Assembly: GCF_958298935.1 (NCBI RefSeq)
Contig: NC_084927.1
Coordinates: 16,210,001-16,274,000 of the forward strand
Reading direction: 5' to 3'
DNA from: Phragmites australis
Lineage: Eukaryota; Streptophyta; Magnoliopsida; Poales; Poaceae
Length of the DNA: 64,000 bases
This document shows positions 42,480 through 53,974 of this stretch, piece after piece; the stretch's first letter is position 1, and each line of letters begins with the position of its first letter. The notes beneath the pieces are model-generated. The model saw nothing but the letters and a program-made list of their open reading frames with translations. It was not told the origin of the DNA and ran no database searches. A program made the position numbers and the translations under genes.

Positions 42480-45133
42480 CATTGAGGCCTAGAGAATAAG
42501 TGGCTCATTGACTCCAGTTGTTCAGGTCATATGAGGCTAAAGCCAATGGTTTCCCTTTGTGGACGAAATTCATGTCGTGAAGGGATTTTCGTTCCCTTCA
42601 GCGCTCCAACAGTTTCCCTTCACGGTTCTAGTCATTAAGGGATTCCCAAGGTCATTCCCTTCAGGATGGGATTCTCTCTCCTTTCCCATCGCGGTTCTCC
42701 TTGAAGGGAAGCTATTGAAGATGAGAGAAAATAAAGGGAATGAGAACGGGGAAGGGAATCAGGAAGGGAACAAAATGAAGGGAATATTGTTGGAGATGGT
42801 CTGACTGGAGATGCATCATGGTTCTCTAGTCTCACCTCGATGAAGAAGAACGAGTACATCACTTTCGGGGATGATCGGAAAGGAAGAGTGAAGACCAAAG
42901 GTATGATAAGGGTGAGTGAGAGTTTGACTCTCAAAGATGTGGCTTTGGTGTAGCATCTAGAATACAATCTTTTCTCTGTATCTTAGTTGCTAGATGAGGA
43001 CTTGGAAGTGCGTTTGAAACACGATACTTCTCAAGTTCTTGATTCTTCTGGTGCTTTGATTCGCCAAATTTTTAGAGTTGAGAGAGTTTTTGGAGCTGAT
43101 TTTTTTGAGTCTCTTGGTTCCTCTTGTTGTTTGATTGCACAGCCTTCTTCTGAGCTTTGGATGTGGCATAGGAGACTAGGTCACACAAGCTTTGATTTGC
43201 TTACTCATTTGAGTGCCCTAGGTTTAATCCGAGGATTGCCCAAGATCATGTATGAGAAGAACCTTATTTATGCTCCTTGTCGTCATGGCAAGATGGTTGC
43301 TGCTCCTCACCCACCAGTCAATCTGGTGATGACTGAACGACCAGGAGAACTTCTCTATATACACATTGTTGGTCCTTCGTGGGTTCGTTCGGCGAGCGGG
43401 AAGTGGTATGTTCTTATCATTGTTGATGACTTCTCTCACTACTCTTGGGTCTCCTTTCTTGTGTGTAAGGATGAAGTGTTATCACACTTTCGAAACTTGG
43501 CTTTGAGATTGTTCAAAGAACTCTCTGATGCATTGAAAGCAATTCCTAATGATAATGAAACCGAATTCAAGGACTATATCTTTTTGCTTTCTGTCTAGAG
43601 CATGGCATTGAGCATCAATTTTCTTCCCCACACGTTCATCAACAGAATGATGTGGTGAGAGGAAGAATCGCACATTGATGGAGATGACTAGGATGATTCT
43701 TGATGAGCATAGGACTCCTAGGAAGTGTTGGTCTGAGGTTATTAGCACGGTGTGCTACATCTCCAATCGAATTTTCTTGTGCTCGATCTTGAATTTGACT
43801 TCTTATGAGTTGCATTTTGGGAGGAAGTCAAATATTTCGCATTTGAGAGTTTTTGGGTGTCGGTGCTTTATCCTAAAGCGCGACAATCTTGATAAGTTCG
43901 AGTCGCTTTCTTTCGATGGTATTTTCTTGGGGTATTCTCTTCATGGTCATTCTTATAGGGTCTTTAATCTTGACACTAACACCATCATTAAGTCATGTGA
44001 TGTGACTTTTGATAAATCAACCCGTTGTGGTAGCCTTGTCTTTGAGTGTGCAGGTGACTAGGAGATGAGCGAAAGTATCTTTGTAGATGACAACCTTCCA
44101 GTTTTCGGGGACAACGAGGATGATCCACTACTTTCTACTACCACACTTGCTACCGAGCTGGTTCCTGCATCCTCTATATCGGCAGAGGGTCCTGCAACCT
44201 CTACTTCCACTTTAGCTACTTTTGAGACTACACTAGCAGTGTTTAAGAGGGAGATCATCTCGCGGCGTGAAGCTCCTCAACAAATTCAGCGGCGACACCC
44301 TCCACAGATGATGATCGGTGACATGATTTAAAGGGTAACGAGGTCCAAATCTGCTCATTATCCTCATTTTACTGATTTTGCATTTGTTGTTTCTTTTGAG
44401 CCCCATGATGTTGGACATGCTTATCTGATTCGAGTTGGGTCAATGCTACACATGAAGAGCTAGAAACTTTGAGAAAAACCAAGTTTATGTCCTTGTAGAG
44501 CCACCCCAAACTATAGGCACCAAATGGATTTTTGAAAACAAACAGGGGGAGGATGGGTCTGTAGTAAGAAACAAGGCTAGACTAGTAGTTCAGAGTTTCA
44601 CTCAGGTAGATGAGATAGACTTTGGAGAGAATTTTGCTCCAGTAGCTAGGCTAGAAATCATTAGGATTTTCCTTGTATTTGTGGCATCCCAAGGTTTCAA
44701 GTTGTATCAAATAGATGTCAAGAGTGCTTTTCTAAATGGTTTTGTAGAGGAAGAGGTCTATGTCAAACAACCCACATGCTTTGAGCATCCCAAATACCCT
44801 TATAGAGTATACAAGCTTTAGAAAGTTTTGTATGTGCTTAAACAGGCACCTAGGACTTGGTATGATAGGCTTAGATCTTTCTTGCTAGGGCATGGGTATG
44901 TGATGGGGTCAACTGATAAAACTTCGTTTACTCTCAGGCATGACAATGATTTCTTACTTGTTCATATTTACGTGGATAATATCATTTTTTGTGGCTCTTC
45001 TCTTGCACTTGTGGCTAAGTTTGCAGAAACTATGAGCTGAGAGTTTGAGATGTCGGTGATGGGTGAGCTCAACTTCTTCCTTGGACTTCAAATCAAGCAA
45101 TGCAAACAAGGCACCTTCGTCCACCAAGCAAAG
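42480..45133 (+). pseudogene. Sirevirus protease, integrase and 5' part of RT, degenerate
   Basis: Protease WLIDSSCSGHM (about 42505) is interrupted by a MITE and resumes at DASWFSSLTSMKKNEYITFG. GAG-pre-integrase (MWHRRLGHTSFDLLTHLSAL) is at 43160-43230. Integrase is at 43300-43600 (IIVDDFSHYSWVSFLVCKDE), with a frame break near 43598-43675, then KCWSEVISTVCYISNR and HLRVFGCRCF. RT is at 44480-45133 with [19 protein letters not shown] and a mutated active site (IYVDNIIF instead of YVDDIIF). Frames are broken at several points. The reading continues beyond the gypsy insertion at 53186. Confidence 0.82.
42535..42801 (+). mobile_element. MITE inside the Sirevirus protease
   Basis: It interrupts the conserved protease phrase between catatga and tgactggagatgc. 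Both ends have a TGA that would be a 3-bp target duplication (42532-42534, 42802-42804). The ends (ggctaaagccaatggtttccc and, reversed, gaccatctccaacaatattcccttc) are imperfect inverted repeats, and ttcccttc/gaagggaa recurs within. A Tourist/Harbinger-like origin is likely. Confidence 0.55.
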
Positions 45134-46047
45134 TGATGAGCCCATAGATCCTTTGGATACAATCAATATCGCCAATAATCCTCAAATCATACAAGGTCCA
45201 ATTACAAGAGCACATGCACGACAATTAGACTACCAGGTGAACTCATTTCTCACTGTTCATGTTTCCTTGGATGAATTACTACTAAATTCTTGTGATATTT
45301 TATTGTTTAGGAACGTGGGAGAAGCACTACAACCTTACCCGGAGGTCACCCCTCAAAGGCCAAGTCTACTCGGACTCGATGCTAAACTCCAGTCGAAATC
45401 GTGGTCGTAGTCAAGTCTCAAGACAGCACGTCAGTAAAACATGCATAACTCTCTCATAAAAAAACCGTTTAGGCGTTCTTGGACTTGCTGAAAAGCTTAT
45501 GTCGAGCCCTTTCCAATGGATCTATTCTTGACCAAATATTCCTTATGGTTTAGTCAGAGTCAAAGGAATAAAGTGCTGTATCACCGTTTTGGACCTTGTC
45601 GAGTCTTGTAATCATGTCAGGGTCGGAGTCCAGGTTGTGCACGCCTGTTTCCATGGCTGCACAACCCTAGGTCGATCTCCTCACATCCTCAATATATATA
45701 TATAGTAGCCATCGTAGTTTAGGCTTGGGTTTAGCTTAGATTATTCTGTTTTAGACAGTTTCACCGTTTATTGGTTTGTTGAACCCCAAACTCAAGCACT
45801 TCATTGGTAATTAGCAATATTCAGATTGCATCTACATGTTCTTGCTTGTTTTCTCAATTCGCTTGCAGAAAAAAACCTTCTTGACGAGGTCAACCACGTC
45901 TTGGCACGATTGATAACCACAAAGTAGTGGTGTAGAGGTTGTGAGGGTTCTTGATCTGTTCTGGTCGAAGCCTTTGGATCATCAACGTCGAAACTCCATC
46001 AATCGACTTATCATATTATCTTCGGAAGATCGGGCAAACGCGCATCA
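45134..46047 (+). repeat. 5' LTR of the nested gypsy element
   Basis: 914 bp. The first ~110 bases are still open as pol C-terminus (TINIANNPQIIQGPITRAHAR), because the element's pol frame overlaps its 3' LTR. A TATA-like tatatatatatag is near 45700. Confidence 0.9.
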
Positions 46048-47274
46048 AGTGGTATCAAAGCCTCGGTTGCCCGTTAGGTAATTTCAGTTATTCCCTTTGT
46101 TGTTTTGTTCCATTACCTAGAGTTCAGAAAAATTGCCCCACAAAATATTAGATCATAGTTTTTCCGCTATACAAACCACTTTGAGCTTTTCACAATTTTG
46201 TTTTCAGTTTTCACGTTATTGAGTTTGAGTTCATTGTCGGTGTCTTTATTGCTAGACGAGTCATCGTGTTCTAGTTTCTAGCGTTGAGTCTTTGCTAATT
46301 TAGTTGTTAAGTTACTTGGCTTGCCCTAGTCTGCTATAGCCGAGACTGTATCTCTAGTCGAGTCGACCATCAACTCTTTTTCGACCACTAGTTACTTTGA
46401 CCATCTACTCGAGTTCGACCACTAGTCGAGTCGACCATCAAGTCGTGTTCGACCACTAGTCGCTTCAACCATCTACTCGAGTTCGACCACTAGTCGAGTC
46501 GACCATCTACTCGGGTTCGACCACTAGTCACTCCGACCACCCACTCGAGTCCGACCACCTAGTCGCTGCGACCACCTAGTCGGTTCGCTCACCTTCTCGG
46601 ATCCGACCACTTAGTCAAAGTCGCCCACCTTCTCGGATCCGAACACCATAGCCAAACCAAAGGTAGCCAAAGGTCAGGGAGAGAGACAGGGAGAGTGAAC
46701 CATATACCCCTGCTCTCTGAAAAAAGGTTGTGACCCATATACCTCTTTCGACTTAGAAAAGTTAGTAGAAGAGTTTTGAGTTTGTGTCACATTCATAAAA
46801 AAAAGAAGAAGCAAAGAGTGCTAAAAAAAAGAAAGCAAAGAGTGCAAAAAGAGAGAGAAAAAAAAGAGAATCAGTTTGCATTGCGATTTTTGTTCCATTG
46901 TGCTTGTGTCTGATATAGTCTTCGGCTTGCTTAAGCTAGTTCTAGAAACGTGATCGGGCCAGCAACTGTGATGAGTACTTTGAAATTTTATTCAGCTTTG
47001 CTAATCTGATTTAATTAATTGCTATTCCTTGCTACTAAATATTGCCTGTCCAAGCTACACCTTCTCTCGATCAAAACGGTATCTTCCCTTGCAACTACCT
47101 CACTCGCACCCGATAAGGTATCATGAACCAGCCACCGGTTGTACCAACTGCGGTGATTGGTAAGAACACTTGCAAGAGCGTGGTAAGATGCTTGAGAGTA
47201 TGTGACTCCACCTCCACCACCTAGTAATCGATAGGGATAATTTATCTTTCGTTGTTTTCTATCTTTGACTAACC
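46048..47274 (+). other. Untranslated leader of the gypsy element with a minisatellite
   Basis: PBS at 46050-46062. Positions 46360-46640 are an irregular tandem array of tcgaccactagtcgagtcga-type units about 32-36 bp long. Purine-rich A/G tracts follow at 46795-46870. No coding region before the gag ATG at 47275. Confidence 0.7.
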
Positions 47275-48951
47275 ATGGCAGGAGAAGCATCGAATGCACA
47301 TGAGTGTGTTTTGAGAGAAGAACTCACAATGTTGTTGGATGATCATCAAAAAACTATTAATGACGATATTGACAAGAAGCTTGCAGGAATCAATACCGTA
47401 TTACAGCGACTCAATGAAAGCATTGCAATGCTCAATACACGCTTTGATCGATTGGTTAATCCGCCACCGAACAATGGTCGTGTGGATCCTCATGGTGCAG
47501 CCTACGAACAAGATGAGTCCATCGTGGATAATGAAATTTTGAGACAAGAACGTGACGCCTTTGATGAACGACAAAGGAACCGATTGAACTTCAACCGTCA
47601 AGGTATGAGAGGTAATAATTTTTAGCAATATACCCATGTATTAATTTGATCTATTTGCTAAGGTTAAGTTTACTATATCATGTTTTGATGGTACTTATGA
47701 TGCTGAATGGTATTTAAATTTGGAAGATGATGGTAGAACAGAAGTTTAATACTTATTTAGTTCCTAAAGTGCATAAAGCTAGGCAAGCCACTAGTGAATT
47801 GAAATTTTTTTGCAATCATCTGGTGTAATAGAGTTTGCATCGATGGATTAGCACCTCATACATGAAAATGCTTTAAAGGTTACTATGCGTAACAGATTTG
47901 TTCCATCCTCTTTTAAATGTGATTTGCGTAAGAAATTACAGCGCTTAAACCAAGGTGATAGATCCGTAGAAGAATATTATCAGGAGCTTCAAATTAGTAT
48001 GTTGCGTTGTGATATTATTGAGGATGAAGAGGCTACAATGACACGCTTTTATGGAGGGTTAAGGTGGGAAATTCAGGACATAGTTGATTACAAAGAATAC
48101 GATAGTGTTCCTAGATTGTTCCAACTTGCGTGTTTGGCAGAAAAAGAATTGCAGGGACGAAAAAGAGGCCAAGGATCAATTTTAGAAGGATGACTACTTC
48201 AAAATCAACACCAGGACAAGTCAAAATAGCCCCACGTTCAGCTACATGATCTCCTGCCCCCTTCTCGAGTAGGGCGCATTTAGCAGTACCTTCGACACCA
48301 TCACACGCTCCTGAGGTAAGCAAATTCGTAAGTGTGCAGGGTCCAGCCAAGAGCTCTTCTTTGGTTGCTTCTATAGGCCGATCGACCGGGATTGTATGCC
48401 ACCGATGCAAGGGAATGAGCCACATCATGAAGGATTGCCCAAGTCAGCGAGCGTACATTGTAACAGAAGACGGTGGATATGTAAGTGCTAGTGATGTTGA
48501 GAATGAATATGCTCTTGTAGCTAACCATGCAGGTGACGAGGATGGACTTGAGACGGATATCGACCATGAGGAAGTGTTCAATGCCACTGCCACGAAGAAT
48601 TATAGGACCCTCATTGTGCAACGAGTGTTAAGCACTCAAATAGAGCAAGTAGAACAGCTACAACGCCACAATTTATTTCAGATGTTTCTCATAGTCAAGG
48701 ATTATCGTGTTCTAGTCATTATTGATGGAGGGAACTGCAATAACTTGGTAAGTTCAGATATGATCAAGAAACTTGCCTTGCCGACAAGAAACCATCCTCA
48801 CCCTTATCACATTCAATGGTTCAACAACAGTGGTAAGGTGAAGATAATGCAAACAGGTAGGGTGCATTTTTCTATTGGTTCATATCATGATTGTACTGAT
48901 TCCGATGTAATACCCATGCAAGCATGTTCACTTTTGTTAGGACGACTATAG
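47275..48951 (+). pseudogene. Gypsy gag and protease region, degenerate
   Basis: The N-terminal part (47275-47625: DIDKKLAGINTVLQRLNESI) is followed by a stop-rich gap, then capsid-like FVPSSFKCDLRKKLQRLNQG and RSVEEYYQELQISMLRC (47885-48193). After another break come the zinc knuckle CHRCKGMSHIMKDC (about 48400) and the protease-like VLVIIDGGNCNNLVSSDMIK (about 48715), in which the usual D-[ST]-G is D-G-G. Confidence 0.8.
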
Positions 48952-49219
48952 AAGTTTGATACTAATGCAACACATTATGGTAGAAGTAATAAATACACCC
49001 TTATGCATAAAGGAAAGAAAATAACTTTCTACCTTTAACACCTGCTGAAATTGTAAAATGTGAACAAGAGATAGCTAAAAATAACAGAAAAGAGTTTGAG
49101 AATGAATCTGAAAATCAGCAAGTAGCGAAAAAAGTTTTTCCACCCAAAAAGGAGAAAATAACAACAATTTCTAAGTCCGATGGAATTAGACTAAAAGGAT
49201 GTGTTATGCTTGCTACTAA

Positions 49220-49519
49220 GGCTGTGTTTGTTTCTGCTTCTGAAACTGCTTCTGCTAGTGGCAGAAGCCAGAAGCCAGAAGCCAGAACAAACGAGGTTCT
49301 GGAGAAGTGGCTTCTAGAGAAGCCAGAAGCCTGTTTCTGAGGAAAATGAACTAAAGCTGAGAAGCTCGCTGAGATGTGCTTCTCTGAGAAGCTATGTGCT
49401 GAGAAGCCAAAAATTTATTGCAGAAGCCAACAACCTATTTCCAAAAGCAGCTTTTCAGAAAAGCCAAAAGCACTGCTTTTCAGAGAAGCTCAAAAGCAGA
49501 AGCTCAAACAAACACGGCC
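49220..49519 (+). mobile_element. Tourist-like MITE, 300 bp, in the gypsy element
   Basis: The ends ggctgtgtttgtt and aacaaacacggcc are inverted, and the 3-bp duplication TAA is at 49217-49219 and 49520-49522. The interior is built of agaagcc/ggcttct-like words, so nearly the whole element can fold on itself. Terminal motif and TAA target fit PIF/Harbinger-derived MITEs. Confidence 0.78.
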
Positions 49520-49529
49520 TAAATCTGAT

Positions 49530-51065
49530 CTTGCTGAAATTTATGCTAATAAGTTGTCATGCCATGCTTTGATATGCAAAGAGGCCTTAGTTTCACTCAA
49601 GAATATATCTAGCTCTTCGCCTCCTGCTGTTGCTAACCTTTTGCATGAGATTTTAGATGTATTTTCAGCTGAAGTTCCCCCGGGATTACCACCAATTTAA
49701 GGGATAGAACATCAAATTAATTTGATTCTAGGAGCAACTTTGCCAAACTATGCTGCATATAGGATCAACCCGGAAGAGACTAAGGAAATTTAGCGACAAG
49801 TCCAAGACATTTTGGATCACGGGTACGTACGAGAAAGTCTTAGTCCTTGTGTTGTTCATGTTCTTTTGGTTCCTAAGAAAGATGGTAGTTGGCATATGTA
49901 TGTTGATTGTAGAGTCATTAATAATATTACTATAAGATATTGTCACCCTATCCCTAGGTTAGATGATATATTTGATGAGTTGAGTGATTCTATAATTTTT
50001 ATTAAAATTGACTTGCGAAGTGGATACCATCAAATTAGGATGAAACTTGGACATGAATGGAAAATTACGTTTAAAACGAAGTTTGGCTTGTATGAGTGGT
50101 TAGTAATGCCTTTTGGGTTAACTAATGCACCTAGTACTTTCATGCGATTGATGAACAAAGTTTTACGTGCTTTCATTGGAAGATTTGTGGCGGTATACTT
50201 TGATGATATCATGATTTATAGTCAGTCACATGAGTCACACTTTGATCATCTATGTGCTGTTTTTAATGCTTTGAGAGATGTATGTTTGTTCGGTAACCTC
50301 GAAAAGTGCATCTTTTGCACGGATCGAGTCTTTTTTCTTGGCTGTGTTGTTAGTCCATATTTAATAGAAGTAGAGGAAGCAAAAATTAAAACCATAAAGT
50401 GCTGGCCAATCCATAATACTGTTACTCAAGTGAGAAGATTTCATCGTCTTACGGGTTTCTATCAGCGCTTTGTGCGGGATTTCACCACCATTGCTGCCCC
50501 ATTGAATGAATTGATGAAGAAAGGAGTGGTTTTCAAATGGGGACCTACACAAGAAAAAATATTCAAGTTGTTGAAATAGAAACTTACCCATGCTATTTTA
50601 CTCCAACTCCCTGATTTTGGTAAGACCTTTGAGCTAGAGTGTGATGCTAGTGGGATTGGAATTGGAGGTGTGTTAATTCAAGAAGGTAAATCTGTTGCTT
50701 ATTTCAGCAAAAAATTAAGTGGGCCAAGTCTGAATTATTCCACTTATGATAAAGAATTGTATGATTTAGTTCGTGTGCTTGACATTTGGCAACATTATCT
50801 ATGGCCCAAAGAATTTGTTACACATTCTGATCATGAATCGCTGAAATATATTAGGAGTCAAGCTAAATTGAATAAAAAACATGCTAAATGGGTCGAATTT
50901 ATTGAATTTTTTCCATATATCATAAAATATAAGAAAAGAAAGGACAATATGATTGCTGATGCGCTTTCTAGGCGTTATACCATGTTATCTCATCTTGATC
51001 ATAAGATTTTTGGTTTGGAGACCATTAAGGACTTATATGCTGTTGATTTGGATTTTAAATAAGTG
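49530..51065 (+). pseudogene. Gypsy reverse transcriptase and RNase H
   Basis: [75 protein letters not shown] and the active site YFDDIMIYS within the open piece 49812-50579, which ends in a nonsense codon (TAG) at 50577-50579. RNase H continues 50581-51062: [64 protein letters not shown]. Confidence 0.87.
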
Positions 51066-52311
51066 CTTGAACATTGTAAAGAGTGGAAAATATGGAATAA
51101 ATATGTGCTGAATGAAGGATTGCTCTATCGTGCTAACAAGCTAGCTCCGTTCGTCTTTTGTTGTTACAGGAGGCGCATGAAGGAGGATTGATGGCACATT
51201 TTGGAGCAAAGAAGACTGAAGATGTGCTGGCCACTCACTTCTTTTGGCCAAAGATGAGATGAGATATCAAATGCTACGTGTCCCGATGCACCACTTGCAA
51301 CAAAGCTAAATCTCGCTTGAATCCACATGATCTTTACATGCCTCTCCCTATTCCTAGTGAACATGGGAGGATATTTCTATGGATTTTGTTTTAGGACTAC
51401 CTAGGAAAATGAGGGGGGATAGCATATTTGTAGTTGTGGATAGGTTTTTCAAAATGGCACATTTTATACCTTGTCACAAGAACAATGATGCTACAAACGT
51501 AGCTAATTTATTTTTCAGGGAAATCGTTCGACTACATGGAGTGCCTAATACTATCGTCTCAGATCGTGACACAAAGTTTTTTAGTCACTTTTGGGGATCA
51601 CTTTGGAATAAATTGGGGACGAAACTGCTGTTTTCTACTACGTGTCATCCCCAGACCAACGGTCAAACAGAGGTTGTCAACCGTACATTATCGACCATGT
51701 TATGGGTTGTTCTAATGAAAAATTTAAGGATGTGGGAAGAGTATTTACCGCATATTGAATTTACTTACAATAGGTCGGTACACTCTACCACCAAGGTAAG
51801 TCCGTTCCAGGTAGTGTATGGATTTAATCCCTGTGCTCCTATTGATTTGCTACATTTGCCTACTTTTGAAAGACTTAATTTAGATGCTAAGAAATGTGCT
51901 GAATTTATTCTTAAGTTGAATAAATCAACTAAAAAGAAAATAGAGAGCATGACTAAAAAGTATAGGATTGCTGGAAGTAAATGTAGGAAGGAAATAAAAT
52001 TTGAACCGGGTGATTTAGTTTGGTTGCATTTGAGGAAAGATAGGTTTCCAGAACTAATAAAATCAAAGTTGATGTCTAGAACTGATGGAACATTTAAGAT
52101 AATTGAGATAATCAATGATAATACATACAAATTGGATCTACCTATAGATTTTGGGGTTAGTCCCATATTTAACATTTCAGATCTGAAGTCCTACTTAGAA
52201 GAAGAAGACAAGTTTGAGTCTGGGACGACTCCAATTCAAGAGGGGGAGGATGATGAGCCCATGGCTCCTTCAGATACGATCAATACCACCAATAATCCTC
52301 AAATCATATAA
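51066..52311 (+). pseudogene. Gypsy integrase and pol C-terminus
   Basis: The HHCC region is broken at about 51160-51320 ([35 protein letters not shown]). The catalytic core is in the open piece 51379-52311: first Asp in MDFVLGLP, second in [10 protein letters not shown], and Glu in [13 protein letters not shown]-terminal [20 protein letters not shown] follows. No chromodomain is seen. The frame enters the 3' LTR at 52251 and stops at 52309. Confidence 0.87.
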
Positions 52312-53180
52312 GGTCTAATTATAAGAGCACGTGCATGATAATTAGACCATCAGGTGAACTCGTTTCTCGCTGTTCATGTTTCCTTAGATGAATTACTACT
52401 AAATTCTTGTGGTATTTTATTATTTAGGAACGTGGGAGAAGCACTACAACCTTACCCGGACATCACCCCTCAAAGGCCAAGTCTACTCGGACTCGAGGCT
52501 GAGCTCTAGTCAAAGTCGTGGTCATGGTCGAGTCTCAAGACAGCACGTTAGTAAAACGAGTATAACTCTCTCATACGAAGTCCGTTTTAGGCGTTCTTAG
52601 ACTTACTGGAAAGCTTATGTCGAGCCCTTTCCAATGGATCTATGCCTGACTAAATATTCCTTATAGTGTTAGAGTCAAAGGAATAAGGTGTTGCATCACT
52701 GTTTTGGACCCTGCGTCACTATTTTGGGCCCTGTCGGGTCTTGTAATCGTGTCAGGGTTGAAGTCCAGATTGTGCATGCCTCTTTCCATGGCTGCATAAC
52801 CGTAGGTTGACCTCCTCATGTCCCTCCTATATATACACAATAGTCATTGTAGTTTAGGCTTGGGTCAGCTTAGATTATTCTGTTTTAGACAGTTTTGCTG
52901 TTTATCAGTTTGTTGAACCCCAAACTTGAGCACTTTATTGGTAATTAGCAATATTTAAATTGCATCTACCTATTCTTCCTTGTGTTCTCGATTCGCTTGC
53001 AGGAAAAGTCTTCTTGGCGAGGTCAACCACGTCTTGACATGGTTGATAACCACGGAGTAGTGGTGTAGTGGTTGCGATAGTTCTTGATCTATTCTGGTCG
53101 GAGCTTTTAGATCATCAACGTCGAAACTCCACCAATCAACTTATCATATTACCTTCAGAATATCGGGCAAATGCGCATCA
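52251..53180 (+). repeat. 3' LTR of the nested gypsy element
   Basis: 930 bp, homologous to 45134-46047 and about 10% diverged by eye. It includes a small local duplication near 52690-52735 (tgttttggaccctg/tattttgggccctg) that explains part of its extra length. Confidence 0.9.
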
Positions 53181-53185
53181 CAAAG

Positions 53186-53974
53186 TACACCAAGGATCTG
53201 CTGAAGAAGTTCAACATGAGCAATGCAAAGCCATTGGCGATGTTGATGGCTACCTTGACCGTGCTTGAGCCGAATGAAGATGGCGAGGAGGTGGAATGGT
53301 GGGAGTACAGGAGCATGATCGGCTCCCCCCTTTATCTGACGGAGACAAGACTAGACATCCACTTTCTCGTATGCTTGTGTGTTCGCATCCATGCTTCACT
53401 GAGGACGTCTCCCCGCCTAGTGGTGAAACGCATTCTAAGGTATCTCAAGCACACTCTCGAGTATGGCCTTTGGTTTTCTGCATCCTCTTTGCTTTCTCTT
53501 CGTGGCTTTTTGAATACAGATTTTACTGATTGTAGAATTGACAAAAAGAGTACCTCTAGTACTTATCATTTCTTGGGTAGTTCTCTTGTGTGTTGGTCTT
53601 CTTGTAAGCAATCTAGTATTACGCAGTCTACTGCTGAAACCGAATATGTATCTATTGCTAGCTGTTGCTCATAGATTTTGTAGATGGTTGCTACTTTGAG
53701 GGATTTTAGGTTAGATTTCAGGAGTATGCCGCTTTTATATGACAACACTAGTGCCATAAGTTTAGCCAATAACCCAATTCAACACTCTAAAACCAAACAC
53801 ATAGATGTGAGATTCCACTTCCTGAGAGACCACAGTGAGAAAAAAGGCATTGAGTTGATCCACATAGATACCCAACACCAGCTAGCCGATATTTTTACCA
53901 AGTCTCTAGATGCAACAAGGTTTGCCTTTCTGAGGGGAGAGCTTGGTGTGTACCATCCCTATGACATTATGTGA
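53186..53974 (+). pseudogene. Sirevirus RT end and RNase H
   Basis: Continues the Sirevirus after the gypsy insertion: YTKDLLKKFNMSNAKPLAML, LRYLKHTLEYGLWFSAS, FTDCRIDKKSTSSTYHFLGS and AETEYVSIASCC, then a stop near 53673. After it come LLYDNTSAISLANNPIQHSK, KHIDVRFHFLRDH and HQLADIFTKSLDATRFAFLR, ending with TGA at about 53972. RNase H motifs are present, but stops break the frame. Confidence 0.85.

Larger units (their letters stand above)
45134..53180 (+). mobile_element. Ty3/gypsy retrotransposon nested in the Sirevirus RT
   Basis: LTRs 45134-46047 and 52251-53180 begin tgatgagccc and end gcgcatca. The 5-bp target duplication CAAAG is at 45129-45133 and 53181-53185, and removing the element rejoins Sirevirus RT sequence. 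A PBS (tggtatcaaagcc) follows the 5' LTR at 46050 and a PPT (agagggggagga) precedes the 3' LTR. Gag and pol are broken by stops. LTR divergence is about one base in ten. Confidence 0.93.
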
